In this document: piece by piece, positions 7,036 through 14,910 of the stretch
Layout: every line of letters starts with the position of its first letter
How positions within the stretch are numbered: the first letter of the stretch is position 1
Assembly (NCBI GenBank): GCA_965203685.1
Contig: OZ241908.1
Span: 558,001 to 622,000, forward strand
Origin: VXYL01 sp965203685
Lineage (GTDB): Bacteria > Pseudomonadota > Gammaproteobacteria > Pseudomonadales > Azotimanducaceae
Direction: 5' to 3'
Length of the DNA: 64,000 bases
Made by a program: the position numbers and the translations under genes
The notes under the pieces: generated by a model
Databases searched by the model: none
What the model was told of the DNA's origin: nothing
What the model saw: only the letters and a program-made list of their open reading frames with translations

Positions 7036-8730
7036 TCACGCCGTGAAGATTGCCACTCCCGTCCAGCATATCGCGGCCAACACGGCTGCGACCGTCGCTT
7101 GCGGGATTTGTGTGCGCACATGGTCCATGAGGTCGCAGCCCGTGCAAACGGAACTGAGCACCGTTGTATCAGAGATCGGCGAGCACTGGTCGCCGTAGAC
7201 GCTGCCGTCCATGACGGCGGCGAAGCAGAGGGTCATGTAGAGCTCGGGGTGCGAAAGGCCTTGGCTTTGCGCCACCGCCCACGCAAGCGGCATGGCGAGT
7301 GGAAAAGCGACGGCGTAGGTCCCCCAGCTTGTCCCGGTCGAGAAGGCGATCACCATCGTCATGACCTGCAGCAGGACTGGCAGCAGGAAGTAGGGGATGC
7401 TGGCACCGAGTTGCTCGACGAGGAAGATGCCGCTGCCGGTTTGCTTGCTGATGCCACCAATCGTGATGGCCAGCAACAGGATCACGGAACCCAGCACGAC
7501 GCCCTTGATGCCGTCCTGAAAGCCCGAAAGGAGGTCCTTCAGCGACATCCCCTTGCCGAGCGCCATGCCGGCCGCGAGCAGCAAGGCGCCGCCGAACGCC
7601 CAGTGGACCTCGGGTGCGCCGTAAAGGACGAACGTGCCGACGGCAATGCCGATCAGCAGGATGAGCGGCAGGAAAAACTCGAGCACGTGCGCCTTGTAGC
7701 CCTCCGGGACGTTGCTGCCCTGCAGTTCGGGGGCCGCCAACGGGGCCGCCTCGTCGCCGTCGAGCTTGCCGGTCGTTCGGGACCGTTCCATGGCGGCGCC
7801 GAGTTGCTTGCCGAGGAACAGCGGCTTCTCGATGCTCAGCAGAAACGTCCCGAGCACCGCGAAGATCGCGTAGAAGCAGTACGGCACCGACTCGAAAAAG
7901 AAACGGATGCGGTCGGTCTCGGTCGCGAGAAAGCTGACGCCGCCGACGAAGATGAACGCCTGGACGTAGCCGGGCCAGGCATTGAAGGCGAGTTGCGAGG
8001 CGATCGGCGACGCCGTCGAGTCGACGACGTAGGCCAGTTCCTCGTGGCTGATGCGTTCCTTGTCGGCGATCGGTCGGACGGTCGTTCCCACCAAGACCGT
8101 GCTGACGGTTCCGCCCTGGAAGAAGACGACGCCGAGGGACCAGGCGACGAACTTCGCGGTGCGCGGTCCGCGAACGAACTTCACGGTCATGAACTCGGCA
8201 AACGCCTGCGCCGCGCCGGTGCGCGACCAGACCCCCATGAGCCCGCCGAGGAGCCACAGGTAGAGCACCACGATGGCGGCCGAGCCGGTCGTCGCAACCG
8301 ACGGAATCAATACCTCGCCCGTGATGTCGTAGCTGCCGAGGATGAATGCACCGGACACGATGCCCCCGAGCAGCGCCGTCACCGGTTCCTTGGTCAGCCA
8401 GCACAGCAGCACGGCGACCAACGCCGGCAACAGCGACCACCAGCCCCAGTGACGCTTGGCCTCCAAGCGGTAGTAGGCCGTTTCCGGCTGTCCGTCGACG
8501 GTCTGGGTCGTCGTGACGTATTCCTCCGTGATTTCCGGCGTGCTGGTGCTGCCGTCTACGCGCTCCGGGCTCAGTACGGCTTCGGCGAGAGGGCGCGCGG
8601 TGAAATACTCGTTCTCGCCTTCGGCAACGTAGTACGTGCCGAGCACGTCCGTTTGCACGTCGAGGGAAACTTGCTCGACCGTCCACGTCGGCGGCACGTA
8701 GATGCCCACCAGCGCGGAACCGGCCAGCAA
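7036..8730 (-). CDS. NhaC-family Na+/H+ antiporter
   Basis: A polytopic membrane protein of at least 564 residues. Two regions of hydrophobic helices (about 95-300 and 345-560) carry NhaC-like motifs, including GGTVSTVLVGTTVRPIADK, AFSTGTSWGTYAVAFPLAMPLA and VYGDQCSPISDTTVLSS. An N-terminal stretch of about 60 residues lies between the first and second membrane segments and looks periplasmic. The only standard start is TTG 8730, which falls inside the first hydrophobic segment (upstream frame reads IRTFALFVLL), so the true start may be an unusual codon upstream. It is 5 bases upstream of fbiC. The transported ion is inferred from family. Confidence 0.85.
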   Translation of the reverse strand: MLAGSALVGIYVPPTWTVEQVSLDVQTDVLGTYYVAEGENEYFTARPLAEAVLSPERVDGSTSTPEITEEYVTTTQTVDGQPETAYYRLEAKRHWGWWSLLPALVAVLLCWLTKEPVTALLGGIVSGAFILGSYDITGEVLIPSVATTGSAAIVVLYLWLLGGLMGVWSRTGAAQAFAEFMTVKFVRGPRTAKFVAWSLGVVFFQGGTVSTVLVGTTVRPIADKERISHEELAYVVDSTASPIASQLAFNAWPGYVQAFIFVGGVSFLATETDRIRFFFESVPYCFYAIFAVLGTFLLSIEKPLFLGKQLGAAMERSRTTGKLDGDEAAPLAAPELQGSNVPEGYKAHVLEFFLPLILLIGIAVGTFVLYGAPEVHWAFGGALLLAAGMALGKGMSLKDLLSGFQDGIKGVVLGSVILLLAITIGGISKQTGSGIFLVEQLGASIPYFLLPVLLQVMTMVIAFSTGTSWGTYAVAFPLAMPLAWAVAQSQGLSHPELYMTLCFAAVMDGSVYGDQCSPISDTTVLSSVCTGCDLMDHVRTQIPQATVAAVLAAICWTGVAIFTA

Positions 8731-8903
8731 AAGGACGAAGAGCGCGAACGTGCGGATGCGGGGAGAGATCGGGAGGCCCCCGAGCGGCGAAAGGCGCGAT
8801 TATGCGTCCGGGGGCATGGCGGTGTCATCATGGGGACGCTGTCGAACCCCTTGTAGCGAGTCCCAGCCGGCGGGACACTGCGGCAAACGCTTCGATCCTC
8901 TCC

Positions 8904-9860
8904 ATGACGATCACGATCATCGGCGGCAACGGGTTTCTCGGCCAGCGGCTCTGTGAGCGGTTGGCAGCCGAACGTCCACCGGGGGACGTCTGCGTCGTCG
9001 CGCGTCGGCCCGTAGGCGGAGACGTGCCTCACGCGGTGGCGGATGTCCGCGACGTCGATGCGCTGGCGGCTGCCGTGCCGCCCGGGGCGGCGATCGTGAA
9101 CCTGGCAGCCGAGCACCGCGACAATGTCGAACCGGTGGAGCGCTACCGGGAGGTCAACGTCGGCGGGGCGCGCAACGTCTGCGACGTGGCACGTCGTCGT
9201 GGCGTGCGGACGATCGTCTTCACGAGTTCCGTCGCGGTTTACGGCTCGGCGGCGGACACCGGCGAAGGCGCGCCATGCCAGCCGCAGGACCACTACGGCA
9301 TGAGCAAGCTCGCCGCGGAGGGCGTCTACCGGGAGTGGCAGGAGGAGGCCCCGCAGCAACGCACCTTGGTCATCGTTCGGCCGGCACCGGTCTTCGGGGA
9401 AGGCGGCGCGGGAAATGTCGGCTGGCTGATGCGCCGGATGGCCAGTCCCCGGTTTGTGCTGATCGGCAACGGTCGCAACGTCAAGTCGCTCGCCTACGCC
9501 GACAACGTGGCCGCGTTTCTCGCCTTCTGCCTCGGATTCCCGCAGGGTGTCCACGTCTACAACTACGTGGACAAGCCGGACCAGACTGTCGCCGCGCTGG
9601 TCGCCTTGGTGCGGCGGGAGTTGGACCTTCCCGTGAACGACCGGCTGCGGATCCCCTACCGGGTTGCTCTGGGTGCAGGCACGCTGCTGGATGCGGTGGC
9701 GCGGTTGACCGGTCGCGAGTTCGCCGTCACGGCGTCCAGGGTGCGCCGCTTCAGCGCAGCGACGGTCTACGAGACATCCGTCGCGAAGACCGGGTTCGTT
9801 GCCCCGGTGCCGATAATTGCAGCGCTGGCCCGTACGGCCCGCGCGATCGCCGGACCTTGA
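8904..9860 (+). CDS. NAD-dependent epimerase/dehydratase family protein
   Basis: A 318-residue extended SDR protein. The start at ATG 8904 places the Rossmann motif ITIIGGNGFLGQRL right at the N-terminus. Active-site elements are present: TSSVAVYGS (about 113) and the catalytic Tyr-Lys in YGMSK. Family members act on nucleotide sugars or related substrates; the C-terminal substrate region (RPAPVFGEGGAGNV, then SLAYADNVA) fits but does not define the sugar. It lies between the two F420 blocks, in opposite orientation, and converges on cofC. Confidence 0.85.
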   Translation: MTITIIGGNGFLGQRLCERLAAERPPGDVCVVARRPVGGDVPHAVADVRDVDALAAAVPPGAAIVNLAAEHRDNVEPVERYREVNVGGARNVCDVARRRGVRTIVFTSSVAVYGSAADTGEGAPCQPQDHYGMSKLAAEGVYREWQEEAPQQRTLVIVRPAPVFGEGGAGNVGWLMRRMASPRFVLIGNGRNVKSLAYADNVAAFLAFCLGFPQGVHVYNYVDKPDQTVAALVALVRRELDLPVNDRLRIPYRVALGAGTLLDAVARLTGREFAVTASRVRRFSAATVYETSVAKTGFVAPVPIIAALARTARAIAGP

Positions 9861-9877
9861 GGCTTTGGTCGAGCAGC

Positions 9878-10537
9878 CTACTCGGTTGCGCAACCCAGCT
9901 TGTCGCGCACGCCACTGGCATCCAGGAACATCCCGGTTCGCGTGCCCGCCGACCGGGCGGCGACCTCGATGAGTTCCGCGATGGTGTCGACGTCGAGGCC
10001 GAACGCGGCGCGACGCACGATGCGGGCCTCGATGCCGGCGCGCTTTGCGCTCGCGATGTGCGGCTTGAAGCTCTTGCCGTCGAACAGGTATTCGAAGGCG
10101 TTGGGCGGCGAGGAGGCCGCTGCGTTGGTGCCGATATCGTAGGCATCGGGAACGAGCGTCACGCGGTCGTGGTGGGCGAGGACGGCATCGACATCGTCGG
10201 CGCGGATAAGCGGCACATCGCCGGGCACGAACAGGGTTCCGGACGCACCGCGATCGGTCTGCGCAAAGCGGCTCGCCTCCCAGACGGCGCCGGAGAGATC
10301 GTCGGCGTTGTCGGCGTAGACCTCGGCCCCGAATTCGCGCGCCAGTTCCTGCGCGATCGGATCCCGCGAGACCACGAGTACGCCGGCGAGCGATGCGCTT
10401 GAAGCCAGGGCTTCGAGTACGTCCCGCACCATGGCGAGAACCAGTCCCTCGCGTTCGCCCACCGTCAAAACGGGGGCAAGGCGCCGCTTGGCGCCCTCGG
10501 CACCCTTGAACGGGAGCAGCGCCCAGACCCCGCTCAA
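9878..10537 (-). CDS. cofC: CofC guanylyltransferase (F420 side-chain activation)
   Basis: A 219-residue nucleotidyltransferase that activates a phospho-acid (2-phospholactate, phosphoenolpyruvate or 3-phosphoglycerate depending on organism) with GTP for transfer to FO. MobA-like features are visible: WALLPFKGAEGAKRRL at the N-terminus, VPGDVPLIRADDV (about 103-115) with the metal-binding Asp, and GTNAAASSPP. The TTG start overlaps the cofD stop (TTGA), implying translational coupling. Which phospho-acid is used cannot be decided by eye. Confidence 0.92.
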   Translation of the reverse strand: MSGVWALLPFKGAEGAKRRLAPVLTVGEREGLVLAMVRDVLEALASSASLAGVLVVSRDPIAQELAREFGAEVYADNADDLSGAVWEASRFAQTDRGASGTLFVPGDVPLIRADDVDAVLAHHDRVTLVPDAYDIGTNAAASSPPNAFEYLFDGKSFKPHIASAKRAGIEARIVRRAAFGLDVDTIAELIEVAARSAGTRTGMFLDASGVRDKLGCATE

Positions 10538-11454
10538 GTGACGAAATCCAGCACCGTTCGCGCTAGGTCGACGCGGTCTTGAAGGGTGGTCATCACGGTT
10601 TGGGCGACGAGAGTTTCGAACCCGAGCGCGCGCACCGCGCCTTCCGCGGTGGCATCGACTTCGTCGATCACGAAGTGCGTCGCCCGCCCCACGTAGTGGC
10701 GGGCGACTTCTAGGGTCGTCGCCGGCATGCCCATCTCGCGCATCATCTTCGCGGTAGGCCCTTTGATCGCTCGTCCGCCCACGATTGGCGACACGGCGAC
10801 GATCGGCGCAGCCGAGCGCTGCAACGACTCGCGCATGCCGGGCACGGCGAAGATCGGATCCACGGAGACGAACGGGTTGGACGGGCAGATCACTGTCGCG
10901 CGAACGGTGTCGAAGGGGATCGCGGGGTTCACGGTAGCGGATTCGGCGCCGGCGAACTCGAAGCCGGTCGCCGTCGGCTGACAGCGGTCGCGCACGAAGT
11001 AATGCTGAAACGCCAACGGGCCGTCGGGCGTGTGCACCCGCGTCCTGACGGGGTCGTTCGACATCGGCAGGATCCGGTGCCGGATTCCGAGTGACCGGGC
11101 GAGGAGCGCCGTGACCTCGGTCAGGTCCTTGCCCTTTGCGATGAGCGCGCGTCGGCGGACGTGCAAGGCCAGGTCGCGATCACCCAGTCGAAACCAGGTC
11201 TCGCCGCCGAGTTGTGCAAGAGCGTCCATGAAGTGCCACGACTCGTTGGTGCGCCCCCAGCCGGTCTCGGGGTTGGCAGCGCCGGCCAACGTGTAGGTCA
11301 GCGTGTCCACGTCGGGGCAGATGTGAAACCCCAGGTGGTCGAAATCGTCGCCGGTGTTGACGACGAGAACGAGTTCGTCCGGGTCGAGCACGTGGGTCAG
11401 CCCAAGCGCGAGCTTGGCGCCGCCGACGCCGCCGGTCAGTGCCAGCACCGTCAT
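10534..11454 (-). CDS. cofD: 2-phospho-L-lactate transferase CofD
   Basis: A 306-residue enzyme that transfers the activated phospho-acid to FO, giving F420-0 or dehydro-F420-0. Family hallmarks are the N-terminal LTGGVGGAKLALGL, VNTGDDFDHLGFHICPDVDTLTYTLAG (about 33-58), the RGCAPT-like GDRDLALHVRR segment and SPIVGGRAIKGP (about 223-234). It overlaps cofE at its start (ATG 11454 inside the cofE end) and cofC at its stop, forming a tight operon on the minus strand. Confidence 0.97.
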   Translation of the reverse strand: MTVLALTGGVGGAKLALGLTHVLDPDELVLVVNTGDDFDHLGFHICPDVDTLTYTLAGAANPETGWGRTNESWHFMDALAQLGGETWFRLGDRDLALHVRRRALIAKGKDLTEVTALLARSLGIRHRILPMSNDPVRTRVHTPDGPLAFQHYFVRDRCQPTATGFEFAGAESATVNPAIPFDTVRATVICPSNPFVSVDPIFAVPGMRESLQRSAAPIVAVSPIVGGRAIKGPTAKMMREMGMPATTLEVARHYVGRATHFVIDEVDATAEGAVRALGFETLVAQTVMTTLQDRVDLARTVLDFVT

Positions 11455-12212
11455 CGGAACAAGTCGTCTTCCAAGGGGCGCACGATCATGCCAGCGTTGT
11501 CGTCCGTGTCGCTGGCAGGCAACCCACGCACCAGTGCGGCCGGCGTCCGCTCGGTCGTCTCGCCCATGGCGAGCGTCGCGGCGGCGGCGATGCTGTCGGC
11601 CCGATTGACCAACGTGACTTTGAGTTCGCGCCCGTAGAGGTCGTGGCCGCCGCGCCGGTCATCGAGAACGGTGAGCCCGGCGGCACCAATGGCAATCCCC
11701 ACCGTTCCCAGTCGCCACGGTCTGTTCGCGCTGTCGGTGATGAGCACGCCGACGTTGCGCCCGGTCGCATCGCAGAGTCCCGCCCGGAGCGCTTGCGCGC
11801 TTTCGTCGGGTGCCTCCGGGAGCAGCAGGGCGGCGTTGCCGTCGCCGTGGTCGATGTTGGATTGATCAACGCCGGCGTGCGCGCCGACCAGGCCAAGCTT
11901 GTGGCGAACGATGAGCACGCCCGGCTTCTTGCGCATCACCGTGGTGGACTCGTCGAGAATGAGTTGCACCAGGCGCGGGTCCTTCTCCGTGTCTTCGGCC
12001 AGGGCGACGGCCTCCGCCGATGCGGACACGCCGGCGAGGTCGACCTGGCGCCCCTCGGCCTTGGAGACGATCTTCTGCGCGACGGCCACCACGTCGCCAT
12101 CTTCGAGCACGAAGCCGCAGGCGGTGATCGCGTCGAGCAGGATTCGCGGTAGGTCGTCGCCGGGCTCGACGAGCCCGATGCCGCGAATCGGCTCGACAGA
12201 GAAGCCGCTCAC
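11451..12212 (-). CDS. cofE: F420-0:gamma-glutamyl ligase CofE
   Basis: A 253-residue ligase that adds the gamma-linked glutamate tail to F420-0 using GTP. Typical motifs are GIGLVEPGDDL, VVAVAQKIVSKAEGR (about 42-56), GVLIVRHKLGLVGAHAGVDQSNID (about 98-121) and LITDSANRPWRLGTVGIAIG. The length equals archaeal or stand-alone CofE; it lacks the extra C-terminal nitroreductase/FMN domain found in actinobacterial FbiB (about 450 residues). The GTG start lies 6 bases after the oxidoreductase stop. Confidence 0.96.
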   Translation of the reverse strand: MSGFSVEPIRGIGLVEPGDDLPRILLDAITACGFVLEDGDVVAVAQKIVSKAEGRQVDLAGVSASAEAVALAEDTEKDPRLVQLILDESTTVMRKKPGVLIVRHKLGLVGAHAGVDQSNIDHGDGNAALLLPEAPDESAQALRAGLCDATGRNVGVLITDSANRPWRLGTVGIAIGAAGLTVLDDRRGGHDLYGRELKVTLVNRADSIAAAATLAMGETTERTPAALVRGLPASDTDDNAGMIVRPLEDDLFR

Positions 12213-12218
12213 GGGCGC

Positions 12219-12926
12219 TCAGTCGGCCTTTGCTTGCGAGGGGTTCCCCCTCGCGCTCCCCGGCTGAGGGCTCTCACCGACGATCTGAAGCCCGGAATGC
12301 GAGATCTCGTGCCGTCTGTTGATCTGGATCAGGACGCTAGTCAACGCCTCGGCAGCGGCCGAGTTCTCGATGGGTCCTGCGTGCCAACCCCGCATGCCGG
12401 CCTGCTCCGCGAGTTGAATTACCTTGTCGCGGGCGGCGCGCTTGTTGCCGGCCACCAGGACGTCGCACTCGATCGCGACGTCTTCCTTGAGCAGGTGCGC
12501 GGCGACATTCTGGAACGCGGTGACCACCATCACGTCCTCGCCGAGGAAGTCTTGGGCGCGTTTGCCGGCACTGCCTTCCGGGGGTAGCTGCACCGTGCCG
12601 ACGCGCGGGGGAACCAGCGGGACGGTCACATCGATGAGGATCTTGCCGGTCAGGCCGCCCCGTACGGTCTCCAACGTGGAGGTCTGGTGTTCGGCCGGGA
12701 CGGTCAGGACCACGATGTCCCCGGCCGCCGCGGCGTCGGGATTCACCATGGCATCGGCAGGCGTCTCGGGGCTGATCGCCGTGAGATTGGCCACGGCGTT
12801 TTGAGCCTTTTCCAGCGTCCGGGATCCAATCACGATCCGGTAGCCCGCCTTGGCCCAGCGAATCGCGAGCCCGGTGCCCAAGTCGCCGGTGCCGCCGAGA
12901 ATGGCAATGGTCTCCCTGTCCGCCAC
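12219..12926 (-). CDS. npdG: F420-dependent NADP oxidoreductase
   Basis: Moves hydride between F420 and NADP. It is a Rossmann protein with TIAILGGTGDLGTGLAIRWAKAGYRIVIGSRT at the N-terminus (the SRT is typical for NADP phosphate binding), VVLTVPAEHQ, and TAFQNVAAHLL (about 138). GTG 12926 is chosen because AAGGAA lies 6 bases upstream; the alternative TTG 12947 has no such site. The last 15 or so residues (SPQPGSARGNPSQ) are encoded by a hairpin repeat at 12236-12265 and look like an acquired tail. First gene of the npdG-cofE-cofD-cofC operon. Confidence 0.93.
   Translation of the reverse strand: MADRETIAILGGTGDLGTGLAIRWAKAGYRIVIGSRTLEKAQNAVANLTAISPETPADAMVNPDAAAAGDIVVLTVPAEHQTSTLETVRGGLTGKILIDVTVPLVPPRVGTVQLPPEGSAGKRAQDFLGEDVMVVTAFQNVAAHLLKEDVAIECDVLVAGNKRAARDKVIQLAEQAGMRGWHAGPIENSAAAEALTSVLIQINRRHEISHSGLQIVGESPQPGSARGNPSQAKAD
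12236..12265. repeat. GCGAGGGG hairpin repeat inside the 3' end of npdG
   Basis: GCGAGGGG (12236-12243), loop TTC, CCCCTCGC (12247-12254), then GCTCCCCGGC. A second copy with a CAAG loop and the same GCTCCCCGGC tail lies at 41097-41126. Confidence 0.8.
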
Positions 12927-13089
12927 GTTGGTTTCCTTGTAGGGCAAGAATTGCGAAGCGGCGCATTATCCGCCGATTGCAGGCGTGGACGCCATGGTGC
13001 GAACTGTCCAACGACAAGTGATGGTGAAGCGAAGAGCCGATTCCAACGTGAAGTGATGGTGAAGCGGATGTCCGGCGCACCATTCGGTG

Positions 13090-14355
13090 ATGATCGTGGA
13101 CATCCAGACGCGGCGGCTCCGCACAATCGAGCAGCTTCGCGCCTTCGTCGAAGGCAGCGAAGCGGTGGACTTCCATCCCCGGGACCGGGAGGAGGCCAAC
13201 GGCTTCGTCCGGGACACGCTTGAGCGCTTCGGCTTCCGGCGCCTCGGCAGGCGCGACAAGGGCGTGGTCCTGGCGTTCCTCGTCGCCGCGACGGGCATCT
13301 CGCGTCCGCAGATCGAGCGCCTGGTGCGCCAGTGGCGCGACACGGGGGAGGTCCGCGACCGGCGCGCCGACGGCCCGGGCCGGCCGTTCGTCCGCCGCTA
13401 CACGCCGGCCGACGTGCGCCTTCTGGCGGATGTCGACGAGGCCTACGGGCAGATGTCCGGGCTGGCCACGCGCGAGGTTCTGCGCCGCCAGTTCGAGGTG
13501 TTCGGGGACGCCCGCTTCGAGCGCCTGGCGGCGCTCTCCAACGGCCACCTCTACAACCTGCGCGGCTCCGCGACCTACCGCGCGAAGCGCACGGTGTGGA
13601 CGAGGACGCGGCCGACCACGGTCGAGATCGCCCTGCGCCAAGCGCCGGAGCCCGACGGCAAGCCCGGCCACGTCCGCGTCGACACGGTCCACCAGGGCGA
13701 CCGCGACGGCGTCAAGGGCCTGTTCCTGATCAACCTCGTCGACGAGGTCACCCAGTACGAGCTCGTCGGCGCGGCCGCCGCCATCTCGGAGCGCTTCCTG
13801 CTGCCGCTCCTCGAAGGCCTGCTGCTGTCGTTCCCGTTCCGCATCCTCGGCTTCCACGCCGACAACGGCAGCGAGTACATCAACCACCGCGTCGCGAAGC
13901 TGCTCGACAAGCTGCGCGTGGAGCGGTTCACCAAGTCCCGCCCCCGCACCTCCAACGACAACGCCCTCGTGGAGGGCAAGAACGCCCACGTCGTGCGCCG
14001 CTGGTTCGGCCACGACCACATCCCGCGGCGCTTCGCCGGCGACGTCAACCGCTTCGCGCAGGGCACGCTGTCGCCGTTCCTCAACTTCCACCGCCCCTGC
14101 CTGTTCGCCACCGAGTACCGCGACGCCGCCGGCAGGATCCGCCGCAAGTACCTCGCCCGCGACGTCATGACCCCCTACGCCAGGTTCCGCTCGCTCCCCG
14201 GCGCCGAAGACCACCTCAAGCCCGGCGTCGACCTCGCGCTGCTCGACGCCGCCGCCACCGCGGAGACCGACGTCGAGGCCGCGCGCCGCGTGCAGGCCGA
14301 ACGCCGCGCGCTGTTCCGGCTCATCGCCGACGGCATGGCGCCGGCGGCCGGATGA
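13090..14355 (+). CDS. IS481-like DDE transposase (integrase core)
   Basis: A 421-residue transposase with an N-terminal helix-turn-helix part (about 60-110) and an integrase (rve) catalytic core. The DDE triad reads D198 (VRVDTVHQGD), D258 (LGFHADNGSEYIN) and E295 (SNDNALVEGKN), all present. C-terminal FLNFHRPCLFATEYRD and MTPYARFRSLPGAEDHLKPGV are typical of this group. ATG 13090 is preceded directly by a GTG that could also serve. The frame is intact and terminal repeats are recognisable, so the element may still be active. Confidence 0.92.
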   Translation: MIVDIQTRRLRTIEQLRAFVEGSEAVDFHPRDREEANGFVRDTLERFGFRRLGRRDKGVVLAFLVAATGISRPQIERLVRQWRDTGEVRDRRADGPGRPFVRRYTPADVRLLADVDEAYGQMSGLATREVLRRQFEVFGDARFERLAALSNGHLYNLRGSATYRAKRTVWTRTRPTTVEIALRQAPEPDGKPGHVRVDTVHQGDRDGVKGLFLINLVDEVTQYELVGAAAAISERFLLPLLEGLLLSFPFRILGFHADNGSEYINHRVAKLLDKLRVERFTKSRPRTSNDNALVEGKNAHVVRRWFGHDHIPRRFAGDVNRFAQGTLSPFLNFHRPCLFATEYRDAAGRIRRKYLARDVMTPYARFRSLPGAEDHLKPGVDLALLDAAATAETDVEAARRVQAERRALFRLIADGMAPAAG

Positions 14356-14828
14356 GGAACGCGCCGCCGTGCTTTGGTTCGGCAACCGGGGGCCAGCCCC
14401 CGGACCCCCGCCCTCGCCGGGAGGCAGGGTTCGGCGGTCGGGTGCGCGCCGCGAAGGCGTGTCGGGTGTCCTGCGCCCGTCTCCGATCAGCCGCGGCGAC
14501 CGCCGATCCCTGCCCGACAGGGTACTTCCCAAGAGGCGCGTCAAGGGTCCGCTGCGCCGACCGCGACGCCTCGACGCCGTGCCTCGATCCGCCGCCCCGC
14601 TCCGATGCGCACGTCCCGAAGGCCCCGCCGCCGTGCCCGCGTCGCGTTCGCCCTTGACCCGCCGCCGACGTCCGTCGCACAGCCCACGCCTTCCGTTCCC
14701 CGACGCCGGCCCACCCCCCCTTGACCGCCAGCGAAGGTCGCTCAATCATCCCCGCCATCGCCATTTGGACACCCGACACCGGTCGCTTCACGGATCGGTC
14801 GGTTTCACCATCACTTTCTCATTGGACA
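14356..14828. other. 3' non-coding part of the IS481-like element
   Basis: Very GC-rich, with no convincing gene. A strong hairpin, CCGGGGGC-CA-GCCCCCGG at 14386-14403, follows the transposase stop by about 30 bases and may stop transcription, though no T-run follows. The right terminal repeat closes the region. Confidence 0.55.
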
Positions 14829-14910
14829 ACGGGTGGTGCGCGGCCTCCTCAGCCGCTTCCTGGTCGGAATGACGAGGGAAGGGCCACCGGAGGGGTGATA
14901 TAAGTCGGAC

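Larger units (their letters stand above)
13005..14828 (+). mobile_element. IS481-like insertion sequence, intact
   Basis: The ends are TGTCCAACGACAAGTGATGG (left, 13005) and, on the other strand, TGTCCAATGAGAAAGTGATGG (right, ending 14828): imperfect terminal inverted repeats starting with TGT. A second subterminal copy of the TCCAACG...AAGTGATGGTGAAGCG unit follows at the left end. About 1.82 kb with one transposase. No clear target-site duplication is seen. The left end lies 78 bases upstream of the npdG start. Confidence 0.8.

Noticed and set aside
12337..14745. An 802-codon open frame antisense to the IS481-like transposase and npdG
   Set aside because: It runs opposite to genes with clear motifs, has low-complexity Arg/Gly/Ala composition and no domain; it is an effect of high GC.
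12990..14845. TGGTGCG on both flanks as the IS481-like target duplication
   Set aside because: The 7-mers lie at unequal distances from the terminal repeats (a few bases off on each side), so they do not fit a duplication.
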